DNA from: an uncultured Chlorobiaceae bacterium
GTDB lineage: Bacteria > Bacteroidota > Chlorobiia > Chlorobiales > Chlorobiaceae
Assembly (NCBI GenBank): GCA_903874585.1
Contig: CAIQSY010000025.1
Span: 1-19,478, forward strand
DNA: 19,478 nt
Direction: 5' to 3'
The translations under genes and the position numbers were made by a program. The notes beneath the pieces were generated by a model. The model saw only the letters and a program-made list of their open reading frames with translations. It did not search any database and had not been told where the DNA came from. Below, piece by piece: positions 1 to 6,898 of this stretch (positions within the stretch are counted from its first letter, which is position 1; each line of letters starts with the position of its first letter).

Positions 1-23
1 ATCCATTCTCGACGAGTTTTCAT
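1..23 (-). CDS. IS3-family transposase OrfB, first codons only (truncated by window edge)
   Basis: An ATG at 23-21 on the minus strand overlaps the orfA stop as ATGA and begins MKTRREW, the usual start of IS3-family OrfB proteins, which carry the DDE integrase core. Only about seven codons are inside the window, so no catalytic residue can be checked. The frame is -1 relative to orfA, as expected for production of an OrfAB fusion. Confidence 0.7.
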
Positions 24-316
24 AGGGAGAGACCAGACTTTTTTTTCAGCCATTCCAATTCCATCTTTAACCGGCCAATCTCTGCATAAAGCCTTTCATA
101 ACTTGCTGATGGATCAACAGGTTTCTGACCGCGCTTGGTTTCGAAAAGGGTTGGTGCCTGCTCTTGTAACTCTCTTTTCCATTGTCCGATTTGTACCGGA
201 TGAACTTCAAATTCCTGACTGATGTCGTTCACCGTCTTGGTGCTCCGAATCGCCTCAAGTGCCACCTTTGCTTTGAATGCTCCCGTGAAAATCTTTCGCT
301 GTTTCCCATTCATCAC
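20..316 (-). CDS. IS3-family transposase OrfA (helix-turn-helix subunit)
   Basis: This 98-residue protein is the DNA-binding OrfA of an IS3-family element. Residues about 8-55 form the transposase helix-turn-helix (FTGAFKAKVALEAI, then a VHPVQIGQWKREL recognition-helix region), and residues about 75-95 look like the leucine-zipper coiled coil that mediates OrfA/OrfAB multimerisation. Start: a GTG at 316 is followed directly by an ATG at 313, both behind a good GGGAG Shine-Dalgarno, so either may be used. It ends in a TGA overlapping the orfB ATG (ATGA). Alone, OrfA normally acts as a repressor of transposition; fused to OrfB by -1 frameshifting it makes the active transposase. The identification is by family resemblance only. 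Confidence 0.9.
   Translation of the reverse strand: MMNGKQRKIFTGAFKAKVALEAIRSTKTVNDISQEFEVHPVQIGQWKRELQEQAPTLFETKRGQKPVDPSASYERLYAEIGRLKMELEWLKKKSGLSL
38..46 (-). other. Programmed -1 frameshift slippery site (A8-G) of the IS3 element
   Basis: On the minus strand, eight A residues followed by G lie near the end of orfA (CTG AAA AAA AAG). Slipping one base back here continues as GTC TGG TCT in the frame that reaches the orfB ATG without a stop. This matches the slippery A-run used by IS3-family elements to make OrfAB. The run is seen; the frameshift itself is inferred. Confidence 0.65.
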
Positions 317-411
317 TTGCTCCCTCTTTTGGGCAAGTTACCATCTTAAATTATTGTCCGAAAATTGGGGTCCACTATAACACGGTATCGTAGTTATGTG
401 CCATTTTGGGC

Positions 412-440
412 TTGACTTCTTATTTAAAAGCACAAATAAA
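412..440 (+). promoter_or_regulatory. Weak candidate promoter upstream of the hsdR remnant
   Basis: TTGACT at 412-417 and AATAAA at 435-440 are separated by 17 bases in an AT-rich stretch between the IS end and the hsdR start codon. Match to the sigma-70 consensus is 5/6 and 4/6. In such AT-rich DNA this can arise by chance, and green sulfur bacterial promoters are poorly defined. Confidence 0.2.
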
Positions 441-533
441 TATCTATTAATTATCTAAGTTATTCAATTTAAATACTTTGCCTCTTTAAACGCAAAACGT
501 TAAATCTCTACATAATCATCATTTGACTGATGT

Positions 534-2634
534 ATGAACGAAGCCGAAACGAGAGCTGAACTTATTGACCCGCAACTGCAAGCGAGCGGATGGGGAGTTG
601 TAGCGGGCACAAAAGTTCTGCGCGACTATCCGATTACTGCGGGCAGGATTCAGACTGGTAGCCGCCGAGGTAAATCGCTGACGGCTGATTACGTACTTGT
701 GTATCGAGGCAGAAAGCTGGCGGTGATAGAGGCTAAAAGCAGTGACCTTGTGGTTGGCGAAGGGGTGGCGCAGGCGAAGAATTATGCTGAAAAACTTGCG
801 TTTGCCACGAATGGGCGGGAGATTTATCAGATTTGCATGAAAAGTGGCGCCGAAACACTGATTGATGTTTTTCCAACGCCGGAGGAGCTGTGGCTGAAGT
901 CTTTTGCAAAACCGAATCGCTGGGAAGAGCATTTCAACAGTGTTCCTTTTGAGGAGATTGGTGGCACTAAAACGGTGCGTTATTATCAGGAGCTTGCCGC
1001 CAACAAAGCGTTGGAAGCGATTGCGAACGAGAAACAGCGCGTGCTGCTGACGCTGGCAACCGGCACGGGCAAAACGTTCATAGCTTTTCAGATTGTCTGG
1101 AAACTTTTTCAGAGCTGATGGAACCTCAATCGTGATGGCAAGCGTCGACCTCGGGTGCTTTTTCTTGCCAATCAGGCAATGAACGATTTCTCCCCCTTTC
1201 CTGCCGACATCCTTGTCCGCATCAATCCAGACGAAATGCGTAAGCAGGGACGTGTGCCAACCAACGGCAGCATCTTTTTTACCATCTTTCCAACTTTTAT
1301 GACCGGTAAGGAGAATACCCCTTCTTTGGCAATTATCCTCCCGACTATTTCGACCTCATTATTATTGATGAGTGCCACCGTGGTGGCGCCAATAACGAAG
1401 GCAACTGGCGTGCTATTCTCGAATATTTTGCTCCAGCAGTGCAGATTAATTTGACGGCGACGCCAAAACGTACCGACAATGCCGATACGTACGCCTATTT
1501 TGGGGAGCCGGTTTTTATCTACTCGCTGAGCGATGGTATCAGCGACGGTTTTCTTACGCCGTTCCGCGTCAAGCGCATCAAGACTACGCTTGACGATTAC
1601 ATCTACACGTCAGACGATCAGGTTATTGAAGGTGAGGTGGAGGCGGGAAAGCTCTATACCGAACCCGACTTCAACCGCACCATCGAAATTATGGCGCATG
1701 AAGCCAAACGAGTCCAGATTTTGCTGGCAAACATTAAACCGCAGGAGAAGACGATTGTTTTCTGTGCCAATCAACCTCATGCGGCACTGATTCGTGACCT
1801 TATCAACCAGTACAAAAGCAGCACCTCGTCGAACTATTGTGTGCGAGTGACAGCCAATGATGGTAAGCTGGGCGAACAGTATCTGGAAGATTTTCAGGAT
1901 AATGATAAAACAATTCCGACGGTGCTGACGACGTCACAAAAGCTCTCCACGGGCGTTAATGCGCGAAATGTGCGCAACATCGTGCTGTTGCGCCCGATCA
2001 ACAGCATCATCGAGTTCAAGCAGATTATCGGGCGTGGTACACGGCTTTTTGACGGCAAAGAGTATTTCACCATCTACGATTTTGTTGATGCTTGCCACCA
2101 TTTCCGTGATGTGGAGTGGGATGGTGAACCGGTTGACCAGACCACGATAACGGAGGATGATGCGCAAGCGTGTATCCAAGACGAGTCGTTGCCATACATC
2201 GAGCAACCCCATCGGGATCTTCAGAAAAACCATCCAATGAACCTCGCACAACGCTGAAGATAAAGCTGAGTGATGGCAAAGAGCGTGAAATTCAGCACAC
2301 CGTTGCAACGTCGTTCTGGAATGCTGACGGTCAAGTTATCTCCGCACAGGAGTTCATACAGGGATTGTTTGGCGCGCTGTTGCCGGAGTGTTTCAAGAGT
2401 GAGGAGGAGCTGCGAGCGTTGTGGTCGAATCCGCAAACACGTAAAGCTATGCTTGCAAAGCTTGCCGAAGCTGGCTTTGGCAAAGGTGAGCTTGATCAGG
2501 AGAAGTTGCCGCACCTTTTGCATCTTAAATATCAGGCTCTGCCCGATGCTACGGCGGCTCTTGGCACGACAGAGCAAATTCTTGCCACCTTCACCGAGTT
2601 TCAGAAATTTCTCTATCGGCGACCAGCGGCATGA
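534..2634 (+). pseudogene. hsdR: Type I restriction enzyme R subunit (HsdR, EcoEI-like), multiply disrupted
   Basis: An intact HsdR would be the nuclease and ATP-driven translocase of a type I restriction enzyme. The first open segment (534-1118) has the N-terminal nuclease fold (D52 and the EAK triad end at 66-68) and a Walker A motif, ATGTGKT, at residues 175-181. A TGA at 1116-1118 stops it where relatives read SRWNL, suggesting CGA to TGA. The same frame continues to a one-base loss in the C run at 1318-1321. The next frame gives the DEAH-type IIIDECHRGG box, LTATPKR, and the helicase motif QIIGRGTR, until a second frameshift at about 2161-2215. The last frame gives the C-terminal EcoEI-type domain, ending at 2634. 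About 60-70 residues usual for the family seem missing near 2486 (GFGK runs straight into GELDQEKL). No hsdM or hsdS is present, so the gene is almost certainly non-functional. Confidence 0.9.
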
Positions 2635-3013
2635 GGCAGTTTCGTGTTTAAGTGCCTTCCAGTAAAGTAATTCAGTTCAAGAATATCGCCGAGCTTCTTC
2701 ACCTCTCACCCTTGTGGCATTTGTTAAATTCAACCAGTGTCGAGTCATGCGTGAAAAGTCGTATAGGTTTATTTCTCTAATTTTCTATAAAGTATTTTAC
2801 TAAATACAGATAACAGGTTACCACCAGTCTTAATAACCATAATTCAACGGTCTCTTTAAGCATGACTCGACACTATACTTTTGACAGAACGTTTTCTCTC
2901 AGTTTTGACTCTCAAGAATTCATTAACAGTTTCGACTATCGCTATTTCAGGTTACCCCATTGCTATGGGCGAGGCATTGTCAATTGAAAAGCTTCGTAAA
3001 ACGTAACGTTTGT
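2635..3013. other. Gene-free stretch between hsdR remnant and rhomboid gene
   Basis: No credible reading frame is present on either strand. The only clear structure is the inverted-repeat element at 2736-2874. The segment receives convergent transcription from the hsdR remnant (plus) and the pgk-rhomboid genes (minus), yet I see no strong GC-rich hairpin with a T run. A weak five-base stem at about 2999-3011, just past the rhomboid stop, is not convincing as a terminator. Confidence 0.5.
2736..2874. repeat. 139-bp MITE-like element with 15-bp perfect terminal inverted repeats
   Basis: AGTGTCGAGTCATGC at 2736-2750 is the exact reverse complement of GCATGACTCGACACT at 2860-2874. The inner flanks continue with imperfect similarity, and the roughly 109-base interior is AT-rich with no reading frame. 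Length and layout fit a miniature inverted-repeat transposable element or the remains of an IS with the same ends. No obvious target duplication is visible directly outside the repeats. The loop is too long for a simple terminator. Origin is inferred; the repeat itself is directly seen. Confidence 0.55.
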
Positions 3014-3856
3014 TTACACTTTACCGCTTGCCTTCAGCAGCTTGCGGCGCTCCTCAGGTGTGAGTGATGCATAACCTTGCGCCGAAATTTTATCGAGAAT
3101 GGCATCTATTTCCGCTTCTGAGACTGATGGCGGTGGTGCCACTTTGTTTTGTGTATGAAGTCGTGGAGCGCTTCTTTTTTTCAGCAGATCATTAACTTTT
3201 TCGCGCACATCCGAAATTGTTTCTGAAAGAGAAAAATTGGCGAAATCGGCTCTTTTAATCGAGATGTAGAGAAACCCGATCAACATGCCGCCGAGGTGCG
3301 CAAAGTGCGCAATATTGCTGCCACTACCCATCGAACGGCTGCCAAATCCGGAGATAAATTCGATAAGTGCATATCCTGCAATAAAATACTTTGCCTTGAC
3401 GGGAAAGAGGAAATAGAGAAAAATGTAGCGGTTTGGAAACATCATCCCGAACGCAAGCAAAACGCCGTAAATCGCGCCCGATGCGCCAACGGTCGGGTAG
3501 AGACTGCCCATGGTTGCCAGCAGGTTGATGATTGCCGCACCAATACCGCACACAAAATAGTAGATGTTGAACTGCTTTGTGCCCCAGTGGTTCTCAATTT
3601 CTGCGCCAAACATCCAGAGCGCAAACATGTTGAAAAAGAGGTGTGTCATTCCCCCGTGCAGAAACATGTAGGTCACTGGTTGCCAGATTCTGAACTGTGG
3701 CGAGCCAATGGGCCACAATGAGCCAAATTCAGAAAGAGTGCCACCAAAAGGAGTCAACTGAAGCAGAAAAACCGCAACATTGATAAGAATAATCGTCTTA
3801 ATAGCCGGGGGCATAACTTGAAAACCCCCGGGGCTGTATGGTTGGGAATGGTTCAT
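3014..3856 (-). CDS. Rhomboid-family intramembrane serine protease
   Basis: This 280-residue multi-pass membrane protein belongs to the rhomboid family, which cleaves transmembrane segments of other proteins within the membrane. The catalytic serine lies in GASGAIYG (S126), the partner histidine in AHFAHLGG (H187), and the oxyanion-side asparagine in HGGMTHLFFN (N76), so the protease looks active. Hydrophobic segments lie at about 20-35, 60-85, 97-115, 125-140, 145-170 and 185-200. After the last one a charged cytosolic-type tail ends in a small helical unit (about residues 246-278), similar to a tail I recall from Bacteroidota/Chlorobiota rhomboids. It starts 21 bases after the pgk stop, so it is likely co-transcribed with pgk. 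A GAGG lies very close to the ATG. Its substrate cannot be told from sequence. Confidence 0.9.
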   Translation of the reverse strand: MNHSQPYSPGGFQVMPPAIKTIILINVAVFLLQLTPFGGTLSEFGSLWPIGSPQFRIWQPVTYMFLHGGMTHLFFNMFALWMFGAEIENHWGTKQFNIYYFVCGIGAAIINLLATMGSLYPTVGASGAIYGVLLAFGMMFPNRYIFLYFLFPVKAKYFIAGYALIEFISGFGSRSMGSGSNIAHFAHLGGMLIGFLYISIKRADFANFSLSETISDVREKVNDLLKKRSAPRLHTQNKVAPPPSVSEAEIDAILDKISAQGYASLTPEERRKLLKASGKV

Positions 3857-3877
3857 TTCCTCTGGTATAGTTTCTCT

Positions 3878-5071
3878 TTAATCGTTGAGCGCAGAAATTC
3901 CCGGCAGATCCTTGCCTTCAAGGAATTCAAGGCTTGCGCCGCCGCCGGTGGAGATGTGCGTCATCTCGCTTGCCAAACCAGCTTTTGCGATTGCTGCCGC
4001 TGAGTCGCCTCCGCCGATAATGGTTGTTGCGCCTTTTGCGGTTGCATCAGCAAGAGCCTGCGCAACAGCCATGGTGCCGGCTGCAAAATTATCAATTTCA
4101 AACACACCCATTGGTCCGTTCCATAGCACGGTGCGTGCGGAGAGAATCTCCTGGCGATAAAGCTCAGCAGTTTCCGGTCCAATATCAACGCCAATCATAT
4201 CAGCAGGCATGTTGGTAATTTTATCGGCATAAGAGTCAACATCGGCTGAAACGGCTGGCGCAAGAACCACATCTGTTGGCAACAGCAGTTTAATACCTTT
4301 ACTTTTTGCCTGTTCGAGAATTTCAAGAGCGAGTTCGATTTTGCTCTCTTCAACAAGCGATTTCCCAACTTCATAGCCTTGAGCTTTAAAGAAGGTGAAC
4401 ACCATCGCACCACCAATCAGCACGGTATCAACCTTTTTAAAGAGGTTCTCAAGAACATCAATTTTTCCTGATATTTTTGATCCGCCAAGAATAGCAACAA
4501 ATGGACGTTCCGGTTCCTGCAGCGCTTTGCCTAAGTAGAGCAGTTCGCGCTCAATTAAAAATCCTGCGACGGCGGTCTGCACATAATGGGTAATTCCCTC
4601 TGTTGAGGCGTGAGCACGGTGGGCGGTACCAAAAGCATCGTTCACATATACTTCGCCAAGTGAAGCAAGCTCTTTTGAGAAATCAGGATCATTTGCCTCT
4701 TCCTCAGCATGGAAGCGGAGATTTTCAAGCAACAGCACTTCGCCATCCTGCATGGCAAGCACCTGCTGCATCACCTCAGTGCCAACACAATCTTTCGCCA
4801 TCGTCACTGGCGAGTCGATTAACTCAGCAAGCCGAGCGGCTACGGGAGCCAGCGAATACTCCATATTGACTTTACCTTTTGGTCTGCCGAGGTGCGACAT
4901 TAAAATCAGGCGGCCACCATCTTCAAGCACTTTTTTGATTGATGGGAGTGACTCAACAATTCGTTTGTCGTCGGTAATTTTTTTGTTCTCATCAAGCGGC
5001 ACATTGAAATCAACACGCATAAGTACCCGTTTACCTTGGGTTGATATGTCCGACAAGCTTTTTTTCTGCAT
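3878..5071 (-). CDS. pgk: Phosphoglycerate kinase
   Basis: This enzyme interconverts 1,3-bisphosphoglycerate plus ADP and 3-phosphoglycerate plus ATP, in glycolysis and gluconeogenesis, in the cytosol. At 397 residues it is the normal bacterial length. The N-terminal substrate domain carries the family signature RVDFNVP (19-25), HLGRPKG (60-66), the NLRFHAEEE loop and GTAHRAHAS; the C-terminal nucleotide domain carries ILGGSKISGK, WNGPMGVFE and the GGGDSAAA phosphate-binding loop. All expected basic residues for the triose substrate appear present. The start ATG at 5071 is supported by alignment with the family N-terminus, although the Shine-Dalgarno (AGAAG) is weak. It is followed closely by the rhomboid gene, and preceded by 108 bases after mltG that may hold its own promoter. 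Confidence 0.97.
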   Translation of the reverse strand: MQKKSLSDISTQGKRVLMRVDFNVPLDENKKITDDKRIVESLPSIKKVLEDGGRLILMSHLGRPKGKVNMEYSLAPVAARLAELIDSPVTMAKDCVGTEVMQQVLAMQDGEVLLLENLRFHAEEEANDPDFSKELASLGEVYVNDAFGTAHRAHASTEGITHYVQTAVAGFLIERELLYLGKALQEPERPFVAILGGSKISGKIDVLENLFKKVDTVLIGGAMVFTFFKAQGYEVGKSLVEESKIELALEILEQAKSKGIKLLLPTDVVLAPAVSADVDSYADKITNMPADMIGVDIGPETAELYRQEILSARTVLWNGPMGVFEIDNFAAGTMAVAQALADATAKGATTIIGGGDSAAAIAKAGLASEMTHISTGGGASLEFLEGKDLPGISALND

Positions 5072-5106
5072 TGCTTCTGTGATTGGTTAAAAAAGTACTG
5101 GTTTCA

Positions 5107-5135
5107 ATAATGCTTATAATAGGAAATATAATCAA
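5107..5135 (-). promoter_or_regulatory. Candidate promoter for pgk
   Basis: On the minus strand TTGATT (5135-5130) and CATTAT (5112-5107) are spaced by 17 bases, each matching 4 of 6 sigma-70 consensus positions, in the AT-rich gap between mltG and pgk. The placement about 35-40 bases ahead of the ATG is reasonable. The match is modest and untested. Confidence 0.3.
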
Positions 5136-5179
5136 CACGCTGAAGAGACGGATGTTTGGTATTCTCTATTTTCAGTGCA

Positions 5180-6196
5180 TCAGTTGCTACGAGCGTTTCT
5201 ATATTTGGCAATATTGCGGGCATGCTCTGCCAGTGATGCCGCAAAATAGTGCCCTCCTTTGCCTGTTGCAACAAAGTAGAGAAATTGCGTCTCGGCAGGA
5301 TGAAGCACCGCGAGAATTGAGGCTTCGCCAGGGTTACAGATGGGACCAGGTGGCAAGCCCTTATGGCGATAGGTGTTGTAGGGCGAATCTGCCGTCAGGT
5401 CTTTGTAGTAGAGCCGTCGAGCGGTGCCGCCAAGCGCGTACTGCACCGTTGGGTCGGCTTGCAGGCGCATCCCTTTTTGCAATCGGTTCAGATAAACGCT
5501 TGCCACAAAAGGTTTTTCAGCATTCAGCGGCGTCTCCGCTTCCACAATGGATGCCATTGTCAATAATTCGGTGGTTGTTAATCCTTGCCGTGCCGCAACA
5601 TTGTTAAGGCTCTCGGTATAAAAGTGCTTGAATCGCCCGATAAGAAATCCCGCTGCCTCTTCTGGCGTGCTCGCCCAGGCGAAGTTGTAGGTGCCCGGAA
5701 ACAGGTAGCCTTCAGCATTCCGGGCGTTAATTCCATGCTTTGCAAGCAGCTTCTGGTCTGATGCCGCCGCCATGAATGCCGTAGAATCCATATCAAGTTT
5801 TCGCGATAATATCTTCGCGACATGGGTGAGGTCAAGCCCTTCCGGCAGGGTAACGCGCACCTCATCCTGCGGGTGGCTGTGCAGGTAAAACATCAGTCCG
5901 AAGTTCGACATCCCCGGTGGTATAACGTATCGCCCGGGTTTGATGTGCCGCACTCTTGGCACAATGCTCGCTGTTACCAGCGTTGGCCATGCTTGGTGAA
6001 TAGTGCCGTTGCGCTGCATTTCAGCAAGTATGGTTCTAAATCCCATGCCGCGATGCACAATCAAGCGAGTAGTTTTTGTGGAGGTGTTGCTGCCCGGCAG
6101 AAAAAGGAATGCAAGCAACGCCAAAAGAGCAGTAACCCCTGTACCAAGCAAAAGTGGGTTAGCGCGACGATGGCGATGATTTTTTTTGGATGTCAT
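5180..6196 (-). CDS. mltG: Endolytic murein transglycosylase MltG (YceG-like)
   Basis: MltG is an inner-membrane lytic transglycosylase that cuts nascent glycan strands and so limits chain length. From the ATG at 6196 it has 338 residues: a basic N-terminus (KKNHRHRR), one membrane anchor at about residues 15-34, a LysM-like region, and the YceG catalytic domain. The catalytic glutamate is in SIVEAET (about E219), followed by the family blocks VYLNRL, MRLQADPTVQYAL, SPYNTYRHKGLPPGPICNPG and a C-terminal HYFA motif. An in-frame GTG at 6250 would add 18 residues and overlap aroQ by 37 bases; I prefer the ATG because it gives a short charged leader before the anchor and begins 17 bases after the aroQ stop. 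It probably shares a transcript with aroQ. Confidence 0.93.
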   Translation of the reverse strand: MTSKKNHRHRRANPLLLGTGVTALLALLAFLFLPGSNTSTKTTRLIVHRGMGFRTILAEMQRNGTIHQAWPTLVTASIVPRVRHIKPGRYVIPPGMSNFGLMFYLHSHPQDEVRVTLPEGLDLTHVAKILSRKLDMDSTAFMAAASDQKLLAKHGINARNAEGYLFPGTYNFAWASTPEEAAGFLIGRFKHFYTESLNNVAARQGLTTTELLTMASIVEAETPLNAEKPFVASVYLNRLQKGMRLQADPTVQYALGGTARRLYYKDLTADSPYNTYRHKGLPPGPICNPGEASILAVLHPAETQFLYFVATGKGGHYFAASLAEHARNIAKYRNARSN

Positions 6197-6213
6197 AATG
6201 CTTGGAGAACTGT

Positions 6214-6543
6214 TCAGGTAGTCTGGCTGCCCTGCTGCTTGTTTTTCCACTCATGCTGAAAGAGGCGGCTCTCTTCAATAATGCAGCGATAGATTTTTTC
6301 AAGCGCATCAGCTTTCAACGGCGAATCAGCATGGTTCAGCACATTGTGCAGCACCACTTTTTCTCGTTCAGGCTGCAGCACCTCTTCGCCGATTCGCAAC
6401 TTTAAAGCGCTGATATTCTGGGCACAATCCAACCGTTCACAAAGAAGCATCGAGAGTTGCTGATCAATGGCATCAATTTTTTTTCTCCATTCGTCAAGTT
6501 CTTTCCAGTGCTCTGTTTTGTTCTCGATGCTGTCGGACATCAT
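6214..6543 (-). CDS. aroQ: Chorismate mutase, AroQ class (monofunctional)
   Basis: This 109-residue all-helical protein converts chorismate to prephenate, the first step towards phenylalanine and tyrosine. Residues aligned by spacing with the E. coli PheA mutase domain are all present: R20, R37, K48, R60, E61, and S92 with Q96 (equivalent to R11, R28, K39, R51, E52, S84 and Q88). There is no prephenate dehydratase or dehydrogenase domain, so it is a stand-alone mutase. Two consecutive ATG codons open the frame at 6543; which is used is unclear. It is the first gene of the minus-strand group and diverges from mraZ. Its link with mltG looks like simple co-transcription rather than shared function. 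Confidence 0.88.
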   Translation of the reverse strand: MMSDSIENKTEHWKELDEWRKKIDAIDQQLSMLLCERLDCAQNISALKLRIGEEVLQPEREKVVLHNVLNHADSPLKADALEKIYRCIIEESRLFQHEWKNKQQGSQTT

Positions 6544-6596
6544 GATGACGGTGGTTAAAAGTGTGTAAAAAATTTCTCTTTTGCGTTTACTCTCTT

Positions 6597-6625
6597 ATAG
6601 TAACGCTTTTTACCGTTGTGTTCAA
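6597..6625 (-). promoter_or_regulatory. Candidate promoter for aroQ-mltG
   Basis: On the minus strand TTGAAC (6625-6620) is followed after 17 bases by TACTAT (6602-6597), each matching 4 of 6 consensus positions. This predicts an RNA start near 6590 and a leader of roughly 46 bases before the first aroQ ATG. Spacing is ideal, sequence match is moderate. Confidence 0.35.
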
Positions 6626-6720
6626 CGAATTTACGTTCTCTGTGTACGGCTCAATCCGTCGGAATGCTCTTGCTTTCGTGAGGTTCAGCGTGCGTAAAAT
6701 ACGTATCAAACCACACTGTT

Positions 6721-6740
6721 AAAAATAGCCAACTATTTTT
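6721..6740. repeat. A/T-rich perfect palindrome with 8-bp arms
   Basis: AAAAATAG and CTATTTTT flank a CCAA loop, and T residues follow on the plus strand. It could be a weak hairpin or a protein-binding palindrome. It sits about 18 bases upstream of the possible mraZ -10 element, close to where a -35 or activator site would be. Confidence 0.4.
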
Positions 6741-6771
6741 TTAGTGCATCCTTTTTTTATACATTTTCCAG

Positions 6772-6794
6772 TGGCAAAAAATGGTAAAAAATGG
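6772..6794 (+). promoter_or_regulatory. MraZ box: three TGG direct repeats with exact 10-base period
   Basis: TGG occurs at 6772, 6782 and 6792, each of the first two followed by Y-A6, giving TGGCAAAAAA, TGGTAAAAAA and TGGAG. MraZ proteins from several phyla bind short TGG-containing direct repeats set one helical turn apart in front of their own gene, and repress the dcw operon. Position, phase and the mraZ gene 105 bases downstream all fit. The repeats lie just after a possible -10 element (6758-6763), where binding would block initiation. The repeats are seen directly; the binding is inferred. Confidence 0.7.
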
Positions 6795-6898
6795 AGCTTG
6801 ATTCCTTATCCAGCTCTTTTTTTTACAGCCTCAAGCAGGGTAAAGGGTGGAACGGGTGGAATTATCTCCATAATGCTGGTGCACAGGAAACACGACCA

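Larger units (their letters stand above)
1..377 (-). mobile_element. IS3-family insertion sequence, 5' part (left end of element, rest outside window)
   Basis: The segment contains a typical IS3-family orfA, the start of orfB in the -1 frame, and an A-run frameshift site, all on the minus strand. Upstream of orfA an AT-rich stretch ends in a sequence that reads, on the minus strand, TAGTGGACCCCAATTTTCGG; I take this as the terminal inverted repeat, with the outer edge near 374-377. The other end and the target duplication lie outside the window, so the edge is approximate and the IS name is not assigned. It lies about 157 bases upstream of the start codon of the broken hsdR gene. Confidence 0.8.
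6544..6898. other. Divergent control region between aroQ and mraZ
   Basis: This 355-base stretch separates the minus-strand aroQ group from the plus-strand dcw cluster. It holds a candidate aroQ promoter, an A/T palindrome at 6721-6740, a possible mraZ -10 element (TATACA, 6758-6763, without a clear -35), the three-repeat MraZ box at 6772-6794, and an mraZ leader of about 100 bases. A frame open from 6791 through mraZ exists, but its 36 extra codons do not resemble MraZ. Confidence 0.6.

Noticed and set aside
519..932. Antisense open frame opposite the hsdR N-terminus
   Set aside because: The plus strand clearly encodes the HsdR nuclease domain; the antisense product has no family features.
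2955..2969. CCCAT/ATGGG hairpin in the gene-free stretch
   Set aside because: Five-base stem with no T run on either side; too weak to call.
2999..3011. Terminator hairpin after the rhomboid gene
   Set aside because: The stem is only five A/T-rich base pairs and lacks a proper T run on the minus strand.
534..3013. A new defence island built on the helicase-like fragments
   Set aside because: All fragments assemble into one EcoEI-type HsdR with lesions; no companion genes are present.
6837..6859. GGGT/GGGTGGAA direct repeats in the mraZ leader as additional MraZ sites
   Set aside because: Spacing is 7 and 9 bases rather than 10, so they are not in phase with the clear box at 6772-6794; possibly chance.
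6791..6898. In-frame N-terminal extension of MraZ by 36 codons from ATG 6791
   Set aside because: The extra residues do not resemble MraZ, the ATG lies inside the operator repeats, and ATG 6899 gives the family N-terminus with a usable ribosome binding site.
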